Under the pieces are notes generated by a model that worked only from the letters and a program-made list of their open reading frames with translations, had not been told where the DNA came from and searched no databases. Below are positions 39,398 through 45,691 of a stretch of 64,000 nucleotides of DNA, one piece after another (position 1 is the first letter of the stretch; every line of letters starts with the position of its first letter). The DNA is from VRUE01 sp963702955 (lineage in GTDB: Bacteria; Actinomycetota; Thermoleophilia; Solirubrobacterales; 70-9). Where the stretch lies: positions 1,984,001-2,048,000 of the forward strand of contig OY969774.1 of NCBI GenBank assembly GCA_963702955.1, given 5' to 3'. The translations under genes and the position numbers were made by a program.

Positions 39398-40996
39398 TCA
39401 GCGGCGCCGCTTGCGCAGGGTGCGGGCGCCTACTTTGAGCAGGGGGAGGCCGCCTTCCTTCAGCGCCTGCGTCCGCGTCGCCCCCTTGCCGTAGAGCAGC
39501 TTCGCCGAGGCGCGCACCGCTTCGCCCAGCGTGCGGTCGTATGGGTGCCACCAGAAGTCGCGCGCCAGCCCCGGCTCCCAGGCGTTCATCTTCACGTTGA
39601 CGCACTCGTAGAAGCCGAATTTCGAGTGCGAGCGGCCGACCCCGGAGTCCTTGACGCCGCCCCAGGCGCACTGGCAGGCGCCGTGGCTGAAGGAGTGGTC
39701 GTTGATCCAGACCATCCCCGACTCGATCCGCCGCGCGATCCGCTCGCCCTTCTGGCGGTCCTTGGTCCAGACCGAGGCGCCGAGCCCGAACTCGGAGTCG
39801 TTGGCGAGCTCGATCGCCTCCTGCTCGGAGTCGACGACGACGATCGGCAGCACCGGGCCGAAGATCTCCTCGCGCATGATCCGCATCTCGTGCGTGACGC
39901 CGGTGAGGACGGTCGGAGCGACGAACTTGCCGGAGAGCCCGGCGACCTCGGTCGCCCCGCCGCAGAGCAGGGTCGCGCCGGAGTCGACCGCGTCGTCGAC
40001 CAGCTCGCGGACGATCTCATACTGGCCGTCGGAGGTCATCGGGCCGATCTCGGTCTCCCACTCGATCGGGTTGCCGAGCCGCAGCTTGCGCGCCTCGCGG
40101 GCGACCCCCTCGACGAAGCGGTCGGCGACCTCGCGCATCACGTAGACGCGCTCGATCCCCGAGCAGGTCTGGCCGGCGTTGGCGAAGCCGCCCCAGACGG
40201 CGCCGCTGACGGCGTTGTCGAGGTCGGCGTCGGCGCAGACGATCATCGGGTCCTTGCCGCCCAGCTCGAGCACCGAGCCCTTCAGCCGCTGGGCGCAGAC
40301 CTCGCCGACCTTGCGGCCGACATCGACCGAGCCGGTGAAGAAGACCTTGCCGACGGAGGACTTGGCCAGCGCGTCGCCGACCGCGCCGCCGCCGTGGACG
40401 ACCCGGATCAGCCCCTCGGGCAGGCCGCCCTTCTCGAAGACGCGGCGGATCGCCTCGCCCAGCAGCGGCGTCAGGCTGGCCGGCTTGAGGACGACGCCGT
40501 TGCCGGCCATCAGCGCGATCGCGACCTCGCCGAAGGGGATCGACCAGGGGTAGTTCCAGGGCGCGATCACCCCGACCACGCCGATCGGCTCATAGGAGAA
40601 GCGGCCTTTCTTGCTCAGCGTGAAGGCCTGCGTCATCGGCACCTTCTCGTCGGCGAGGATCTTCGGCCCCGCCTTGGCGCACCAGTGCAGCGCGTCGACC
40701 GTCGGCAGCAGCTCCATCGTGTAGGCCTCGGCCCGCGGCTTGCCCTGCTCGGCGACCAGCAGCTCGGCGATCTCGTCGATCTCGTCGAGCAGGGCGTCGG
40801 CAGTGCGGCGCATGTAGCGGCCGCGGTCCTCCAGGCTCAGTTCGGCCCAGGCGGGCTGGATGCGGGCGACGTCGTCCACCACTGCCTGGACCTGGTCGGG
40901 GGTGATCGTGGCTACCGAGCCGACCAGGTCTCCGGTGGCGGGGTTGAAGGACTCGAGGGTGGACTGGGTGGCTTGGGGCTGCGTGGCGATCTCCAT
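39398..40996 (-). CDS. NAD(P)-dependent aldehyde dehydrogenase
   Basis: 532 aa. PWNYPWSIPFGEVAIALMAGN (cofactor binding), FTGSVDVGRK, catalytic Glu in LELGGKDP and catalytic Cys in NAGQTCSGIERVY are complete. The C-terminus after GWHPYDRT-like sequence is longer than usual and basic (LRKRRR), with a hydrophobic stretch that may bind membrane, as in some succinate-semialdehyde or long-chain aldehyde dehydrogenases. Start ATG at 40994-40996 (MEIATQPQ); the frame is open upstream through the L4 repeat. Monocistronic; substrate unknown. Confidence 0.9.
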   Translation of the reverse strand: MEIATQPQATQSTLESFNPATGDLVGSVATITPDQVQAVVDDVARIQPAWAELSLEDRGRYMRRTADALLDEIDEIAELLVAEQGKPRAEAYTMELLPTVDALHWCAKAGPKILADEKVPMTQAFTLSKKGRFSYEPIGVVGVIAPWNYPWSIPFGEVAIALMAGNGVVLKPASLTPLLGEAIRRVFEKGGLPEGLIRVVHGGGAVGDALAKSSVGKVFFTGSVDVGRKVGEVCAQRLKGSVLELGGKDPMIVCADADLDNAVSGAVWGGFANAGQTCSGIERVYVMREVADRFVEGVAREARKLRLGNPIEWETEIGPMTSDGQYEIVRELVDDAVDSGATLLCGGATEVAGLSGKFVAPTVLTGVTHEMRIMREEIFGPVLPIVVVDSEQEAIELANDSEFGLGASVWTKDRQKGERIARRIESGMVWINDHSFSHGACQCAWGGVKDSGVGRSHSKFGFYECVNVKMNAWEPGLARDFWWHPYDRTLGEAVRASAKLLYGKGATRTQALKEGGLPLLKVGARTLRKRRR

Positions 40997-41019
40997 GGGG
41001 CGATTGTAGGTGGTGTGGG

Positions 41020-41157
41020 GGGAGCCGGGGGAGGTCTTGGGAGTGCCTAGGTTCGCTTCGCCTGCGGCTTCGCTCACTATGTCGGAGCGGCTTCGCCGCA
41101 AAATCTCTCGCCGGTGCGCCGCTTCGCGAGGCACCCCCAAGACCTCCCCCGGCTCCC
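41020..41157. repeat. Long-type (L) inverted repeat between divergent genes, copy L4
   Basis: Twenty-nine-bp arms (41020-41048 and 41129-41157) with one mismatch, starting GGGAGCCGGGGGAGG, around an 80-nt GC-rich loop with GCGGCTTCGC repeats. It occupies nearly the whole gap between aldehyde dehydrogenase and rarA, so the promoters of both must lie in or beside it. It lacks the TTTTT inner stem of L1-L3, so it may be a separate subtype. Confidence 0.8.
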
Positions 41158-41172
41158 TCATACTCAGCCGTA

Positions 41173-42532
41173 ATGGCCGACCGGCTGTTCGAAAGCGACG
41201 AAGACCCCCGCCTGGATCAGATAGCTGGCGATGCGCCGCTGGCGGTTCGGATGCGTCCTCGCTCTCTGGACGAGCTTGTGGGACAGGAGCACATCCTGGG
41301 GGAGGGATCGGCGTTGAGGGTTGCGATTGAAGGTGGGAGCCCTCATAGCTCGATCTTGTATGGGCCGCCGGGGTCTGGGAAGACGACTCTGGCTCGGATC
41401 GCGGCGGCGGGAGCGGATGGGGCGTTTGAGGAGGAGTCGGCCGTCAATGCGGGGAAAGCCGAGATTCGCGCGGTGATCGAGCGGGCTCGGGAGCGCCGTC
41501 GTGGGGCCGGCCGGCCGACGATCCTCTTCCTCGACGAGATCCATCGCTTCAACAAGGCCCAGCAGGACGCGCTGCTGCCGGCGGTCGAGGAGGGGCTGCT
41601 GACGCTGATCGGGGCGACGACCGAGAATCCGTATTTCGAGGTCAACTCGGCGCTGCTCTCGCGCTGCCAGATATACGAGTTGCGGCCGCTGGCGGCGGAG
41701 CAGGTGGAAGAGATCCTGCGGCGGGCGCTCTCCGATCCTGAGCGTGGACTGGCCGAGCCGCCGCCGGTCGAGGACGCGGCCCTGGCGATGCTGGCGCAGC
41801 GCTCCGGCGGCGACGCCCGGGTCGCCCTCTCGGCGCTGGAGCGGGCGGTCGAGCGCGCATCCGACCTTGACCCCTCTGGAGGTGGGTCGAAGTCGGATGC
41901 GGTTGAACGTCGCCGCGGTCGAGGACGCGATGCAGCGCAAGGCGCTCGAATACGACCGCCAGGGGGACCGCCATTACGACTTCGTCTCGGCCTGGATCAA
42001 GGCGACCCGCGGCTCCGACGTCGATGCCTCCCTCTACTACCTGGCGGTGATGCTGGAGGGCGGCGAGGACCCGCGCTTCATCGCCCGCCGGATGGTCATC
42101 CTCGCCTCCGAGGACGTCGGCAACGCCGACCCGCAGGCGCTGCTCGTCGCCGACGCCGCGGCCCGCGCGGTCAACCGGGTCGGCCTGCCCGAGTGCGCGC
42201 TCAACCTCGCCCAGGCCGCCGTCTACCTGGCGCTGGCGCCGAAGTCGAACGCCTCCTACAAAGCGCTCGGCAAGGCCCGCGCGGAGGTCCGGGCCAACGG
42301 CGCCAAGACGCCGCCCGACTACCTGCGCGACGCCCATTACCCCGGCGCCGGAGAGCTCGGCCGCGGCGAGGGCTACCGCTACGCGCACGACGAGCCCGGG
42401 GGCGTAAGCGAGCAGCCGCTGATGCCGCCGGGCCTCGAGGATCTGCGTTTCTACGCGCCGACCGATCGCGGCTTCGAGGCCGAGTTGGGCCGTCGTCTGG
42501 AGGCCCTGCGCAAGAAGATTCGCGTCGCTTAG
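41173..42532 (+). pseudogene. rarA: rarA (mgsA) AAA+ ATPase, reading frame broken by a palindromic insertion
   Basis: The N-terminal frame has MRPRSLDELVGQEHIL, Walker A GPPGSGKTTLARI, Walker B ILFLDEIHRFNKAQQDALLPAVE and sensor 1 GATTENPYFEVN, up to SALERAVERA. The rest of RarA, AAVEDAMQRKALEYD, YLAVMLEGGEDPRFIARRMVILASEDVGNADP, LAPKSNASYKALGKA and RDAHYPGAGELG, continues in the next frame from about 41897 to 42532. A palindrome at 41856-41901 sits exactly at the break; deleting about 43 nt rejoins ERA to LNVAAVED. RarA acts at stalled replication forks. It is a pseudogene unless the hairpin is bypassed, or there is a base-calling error. Confidence 0.85.
41856..41901. repeat. Short-type (S) hairpin repeat inserted in rarA, copy S7
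   Basis: CGCATCCGAC (41856-41865) pairs with GTCGGATGCG (41892-41901); inside, TTGACCC and GGGTCGAA. Same outer arms and inner motif as the 34501-34544 element. It interrupts rarA and shifts its frame by one. Confidence 0.92.
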
Positions 42533-42555
42533 TTGCGGGCGCAACTTCTTTAGGA

Positions 42556-42704
42556 AGGCCGTGTTTCAGAGGTCGGCTTTCCAAGCTAGAGCCAGGGAGA
42601 GCCGAACACCGGCCGGAGGCCTGGACTGGGGGTCTCCGGCCGGGACTAAGCAGGGACACAGGGGGGAAACCGACGACCGCGCGACATTCGCGCGGTCGTC
42701 GGTT
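42556..42704 (+). ncRNA. Candidate structured RNA upstream of the DUF1385 gene
   Basis: Three strong hairpins follow each other in the 201-bp gap. The first pairs TCGGCT with AGCCGA inside an outer GGCCGTGTT...AACACCGGCC stem (about 42557-42613). The second pairs CCGGCCGGAG with CTCCGGCCGG (about 42610-42642, sharing a few bases with the first, so they may be alternatives). The third is a 16-bp terminator-like stem. Mutually exclusive stems followed by a terminator is the layout of a riboswitch or attenuator, but I recognise no class. The + strand is assumed from the terminator and downstream gene. Confidence 0.4.
42668..42704 (+). terminator. Strong hairpin terminator before the DUF1385 gene
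   Basis: Perfect 16-bp stem (AACCGACGACCGCGCG and its complement) with loop ACATT, followed by GTTTGG. The T tail is short. It lies 29 bp before the ATG at 42734, so it may end the rarA transcript or attenuate the next gene. Confidence 0.65.
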
Positions 42705-42733
42705 GTTTGGGGCCTCCTCTATCGTCCGAGCCG

Positions 42734-43525
42734 ATGGCCGACAAGCTGAGACTCGGCGGGATGGCGCTTCGGAACGGGCTGCTGATCCACGGGCCCACGC
42801 ACTGGGCCGCAGCTGTGCGGGATGACGGCGGGGAGGTGGTGGTTGCCTCCGAGCGGAAACCGGAGTTGGCGCCGAAGCTGGCCGGGAAGGTGCCGGGGCT
42901 GCGCGGGCCGCTGAAACTGGTCGAGGCGATGGCGGTGCTGCCGCTGGTGCGCCGGCGCTTGCCGGCGGCGCGGTTGCCGTTCGAGGACTGGCGAACGATC
43001 GCGGCGATCGGGACTACGCTGGTCGCGACCTCCGCGCTGCGGCGCAGGGTGGCGAGCGGTGCGCTGCGCGAGGGCTTGGTGCAGGCGCTCGGCGCGGTGC
43101 CGGCGGTGGTGGCGCTGAGCGACCGCGACCTCGCCGCCTACCACGGCGTCGAGCACAAGGCGATCGCCGCCTACGAGCAGGGGGTCGACGACCCGGCGAC
43201 CGTGCCGAAGGAGCACGACCGCTGCGGCTCCAATCTGATCGCGCCGATGATGCTGCTCTCGGCCGGCGGCACCGTGCTGCTGGAGCGGCTGGTCGAGCGG
43301 CCGACGCCGCTTGCCCGGGCGGCGGTCGGCCTCGGCGGCGCCTCGCTGGCGGTCGAGATGTTCGCCTGGAGCGACCGCCATCACGGCGACCCGCTGGCCG
43401 AGGCGTTCCACACCCCGGGGCGGGAGATCCAGCGCCACCTGGCGACCAAGGAGCCGACCGCCGAGCAGATGCAGGTCGGGATCGCGGCGCTGGCCGAGAT
43501 CCTCCGGGTCGAGGAGCCCATCTAG
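42734..43525 (+). CDS. DUF1385 family membrane-associated protein
   Basis: 263 aa. AYHGVEHKAIAAYEQG and KEHDRCGSNLIAPMMLLSAGG are the DUF1385 signatures; the conserved His, Glu and Cys hint at a metal site. Two or three hydrophobic stretches lie in the middle and C-terminal parts. The N-terminal GGMALRNGLLIHGPTHWAAAVR also fits the family. In Firmicutes and actinobacteria it is often next to prfA/rpmE; here it heads a run with mce, a small protein and a methyltransferase. Biochemical function unknown. ATG at 42734 (MADKLRLGG). Confidence 0.85.
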   Translation: MADKLRLGGMALRNGLLIHGPTHWAAAVRDDGGEVVVASERKPELAPKLAGKVPGLRGPLKLVEAMAVLPLVRRRLPAARLPFEDWRTIAAIGTTLVATSALRRRVASGALREGLVQALGAVPAVVALSDRDLAAYHGVEHKAIAAYEQGVDDPATVPKEHDRCGSNLIAPMMLLSAGGTVLLERLVERPTPLARAAVGLGGASLAVEMFAWSDRHHGDPLAEAFHTPGREIQRHLATKEPTAEQMQVGIAALAEILRVEEPI

Positions 43526-43535
43526 ACTCCCGCCG

Positions 43536-43946
43536 ATGTTCGGAAGGATCGACCATGTCGGCGTCGCCGTCGAAGACATCGACGCGGCGCTCGCCCTCTA
43601 CGAGAAGAGCTTCGCGATGGAGCTGGCGCACCGCGAGACCGTTAACGCCCAGGGGGTCGAGGCGGTTTTGCTCGACGTCGGCGAGGGGCACGTCGAGCTG
43701 CTGCGGCCGCTCGGGCCGGAGACCGCGGTGGGGAAGTTTCTCGCCCGCAAGGGGCCGGGGCTGCACCACGTCGCCTACGCCGTCGAGGACATCGACGCGA
43801 CGCTCGAGTCGCTGAGCGCCGCCGGCCTCGAGCTGATCGACAGCGAGGCGCGGGTCGGGATCCGCGAGAGCCGCGTCGCCTTCCTGCACCCGCGCTCGAC
43901 CGGCGGCGTGCTGACCGAGATCGTCGAACCCGCGGGAGGACACTGA
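43536..43946 (+). CDS. mce: Methylmalonyl-CoA epimerase
   Basis: 136 aa, a VOC-fold protein of exactly epimerase size. RIDHVGVAVEDIDAALALYEKSF with the first metal His, VELLRPLGPETAVGKFLARKGPGLHHVAYAVEDIDATL and the Glu in GVLTEIVEP give the metal ligands. It interconverts the R and S forms of methylmalonyl-CoA in propionate and odd-chain metabolism. No mutase gene is present in this window. Its stop overlaps the next start (TGATG). Confidence 0.92.
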   Translation: MFGRIDHVGVAVEDIDAALALYEKSFAMELAHRETVNAQGVEAVLLDVGEGHVELLRPLGPETAVGKFLARKGPGLHHVAYAVEDIDATLESLSAAGLELIDSEARVGIRESRVAFLHPRSTGGVLTEIVEPAGGH

Positions 43947-44155
43947 TGGCGGACACGCAGAGGGTTGAGATCGGCTTCGAGGGCGGCCAGGTCGTCTCGG
44001 TGCGGCTGACGCAGGACGAGCTGAAGGACTTCCGCAAGCAGGTCGAGAAGGGCGGTTGGCACGACCTCAAGACCGAGGACGGCGTCCTCGCCGTCTACGT
44101 CGGCAAGGTCGCCTTCCTGAGGATCGACTCGGGCGAGCACCGAGTCGGCTTCTGA
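43946..44155 (+). CDS. Small conserved hypothetical protein
   Basis: 69 aa: VEIGFEGGQVVSVRLTQDELKDFRKQVEKGGWHDLKTEDGVLAVYVGKVAFLRIDSGEHRVGF. The pattern of short beta strands around one helix resembles small proteins often coded near methylmalonyl-CoA genes in actinobacteria, but I cannot assign a domain. Overlaps mce by one base, and the next gene follows its stop directly. Confidence 0.65.
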   Translation: MADTQRVEIGFEGGQVVSVRLTQDELKDFRKQVEKGGWHDLKTEDGVLAVYVGKVAFLRIDSGEHRVGF

Positions 44156-44791
44156 GTGCGCGTAAGAACGGCGATCGGACTCTTCGGGACGGTCGTCGTG
44201 GGCGCCGCGCTGTGGTGGCGCAAGAACCCGTCGGCCTGTCCGTACGGCCAGCGCTTCTGGGTCGAAGCGCCGCACCCGGTCATCACCCGCGACCGCCTGG
44301 GCGAGGTGCTGCGCCCCGAGTCGGGCGAGCGGATCCTCGAGATCGGGCCGGGCACCGGCTACTACACGCTCGACCTGGCGACATGGGCCGGCCCTGAGGG
44401 CACGGTCGAGATCTTCGACCTGCAGCAGGAGTTCCTCGACCACGTCGGGCGCCGCGCCGCCGAGCGCGGCCTGACGAACGTCAAGCCGACCCGAGGCGAC
44501 GCCACCGCCCTGCCCTACGAGGACGACTCGATCGACGCCGTCGTCCTCACCGCGGTCCTCGGCGAGATTCCCGACCCGGTCGCCGCCCTGCGGGAGATCG
44601 CCCGCGTGCTGCGGCCGAGCGGCCGCCTGGTCGTAGGCGAGCTCTTCGGCGACCCCCACTTCACCACCCTGAGCGCCCTCAAACGCCAAGCGGCCGGAGC
44701 GGGCCTCAGCTTCGAGACCAGCTCCGGCAACCGGCTCGCCTACTTCGCTCGGTTGGTGCATCACCACGGGGGTAGCAGCGATGTCGAGTAG
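44156..44791 (+). CDS. Class I SAM-dependent methyltransferase with N-terminal membrane anchor
   Basis: 211 aa. A hydrophobic segment (AIGLFGTVVVGAALWW) is followed by a Rossmann methyltransferase: ERILEIGPGTGYYTLDLA (motif I), VEIFDLQQEFLD, RGDATALPYEDDSIDAVVLTAVL and LREIARVLRPSGRLVVGEL, all typical of the UbiE/Methyltransf_11 group. GTG start at 44156, immediately after the preceding stop. Substrate unknown; membrane attachment suggests a lipid or quinone. Confidence 0.85.
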   Translation: MRVRTAIGLFGTVVVGAALWWRKNPSACPYGQRFWVEAPHPVITRDRLGEVLRPESGERILEIGPGTGYYTLDLATWAGPEGTVEIFDLQQEFLDHVGRRAAERGLTNVKPTRGDATALPYEDDSIDAVVLTAVLGEIPDPVAALREIARVLRPSGRLVVGELFGDPHFTTLSALKRQAAGAGLSFETSSGNRLAYFARLVHHHGGSSDVE

Positions 44792-44835
44792 CTCGTACCC
44801 CCCCATTTGAGGGCGTTCTCCTATTTGGATACTGA

Positions 44836-44858
44836 TTTGTAGTACGCTGTCCTACAAA
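44836..44858. promoter_or_regulatory. Palindromic operator over the start of the toxin-antitoxin operon
   Basis: TTTGTAG (44836-44842) and CTACAAA (44852-44858) form a perfect 7-bp inverted repeat with 9-bp spacer that reaches the A of the antitoxin ATG. This is the expected site for RHH-antitoxin autorepression, and implies a leaderless transcript. Confidence 0.65.
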
Positions 44859-45286
44859 TGGCAGCACGGCCCAAGACCTTCTCAGCGCGATGGGAGCCCG
44901 AGGTGCTCGAGCGACTCGACAGACGCAGTGAGCTGGCCGGCACGAACAAGTCCCGCCTCGCCGAACGCTATGTCGACGAGGGCACTCGGATGGACGAGCA
45001 TCCTGGGATCGTCTTTCGCGGTGGGCCGACCGGACGCCGGGCGGCTCTCATGGGGGGGCCGGATGTTTGGGAGGCGATGGCGACGCTGAAGGGCGGTGAG
45101 GTTCGTGGGGAGAAGGCAATCGCCGCCACGGCAGAGCTACTCAATCTCACCGACCTGCAGGTGCGGACCGCGGTTCGCTATTACAGCGACTATCCCGAGG
45201 AGATCGACGAGCGCATCCGGCGCAACGTCGAGGAGGCCGATGCGGCCGAAGCGGCCTGGCGCCGCGAACAGGCCGCCTTGGCGTGA
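44858..45286 (+). CDS. RHH / DUF433-type antitoxin
   Basis: 142 aa. The first 45 residues (KTFSARWEPEVLERLDRRSELAGTNKSRLAERYVDEG) look like a ribbon-helix-helix DNA-binding domain, followed by a DUF433-like part from IVFRGGPTGRRAAL to LNLTDLQVRTAVRYYSDYPEEID, the antitoxin class that pairs with DUF5615 PIN-like toxins. The stop overlaps the toxin start by 4 bp (GTGA). Autoregulation through the palindrome at the start codon is likely. Confidence 0.8.
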   Translation: MAARPKTFSARWEPEVLERLDRRSELAGTNKSRLAERYVDEGTRMDEHPGIVFRGGPTGRRAALMGGPDVWEAMATLKGGEVRGEKAIAATAELLNLTDLQVRTAVRYYSDYPEEIDERIRRNVEEADAAEAAWRREQAALA

Positions 45287-45636
45287 AGCTGCTGCTCGAC
45301 GAGCAGATCAGCGGCAGGGTCGCCGGGCGTCTGCGAAAGAAAGGCCACGACGTCCTGGCGACGACAGAGGAGCCTGCCCTTCGTGGCTTGAGCGACTCCG
45401 ACCTGTTCGAGCTCGCCCAAGGTCAGCAGCGCGCCGTCGTCACCTACAACCGCGCCGACTTCGAAGCGATCATTCGCGAATATGCCGAGGTTGGACGTGA
45501 ACATCACGGCTTGGTGATCGTCCATCCGACGCGATTCCCTGGCAGCGATTTCGCCAGGATCGCCAAGGCGCTGGCCAAGCTCCTCGATGCGCCGGACCTC
45601 GGCAAGAGCTTCACCCTCTGGCTGCAAGGTAGCTAG
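45283..45636 (+). CDS. DUF5615 PIN-like toxin
   Basis: 117 aa. MKLLLDEQISGRVAGRLRKKGHDV, with LSDSDLFELAQGQQRAVVTYNRADF, is the DUF5615 (COG4634, Mut7-C-like PIN) pattern: acidic residues in LLLDEQ, SDSDLF and NRADF form the presumed metal site of an RNase. GTG start inside the antitoxin's last codons. The pair is a type II toxin-antitoxin system; RNase activity is inferred from the fold. Confidence 0.85.
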   Translation: MKLLLDEQISGRVAGRLRKKGHDVLATTEEPALRGLSDSDLFELAQGQQRAVVTYNRADFEAIIREYAEVGREHHGLVIVHPTRFPGSDFARIAKALAKLLDAPDLGKSFTLWLQGS

Positions 45637-45648
45637 CCGAACGATGGG

Positions 45649-45682
45649 GTGCCGGGGCGGGTGGGAGGTCCCGCCCCGGCAC
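45649..45682. terminator. Hairpin between convergent genes
   Basis: GTGCCGGGGCGGG (45649-45661) pairs perfectly with CCCGCCCCGGCAC (45670-45682), loop 8 nt. It lies between the toxin stop and the stop of the large secreted protein gene, so it probably ends both transcripts; there is no T tail. Confidence 0.6.
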
Positions 45683-45691
45683 ACCCGGCCG

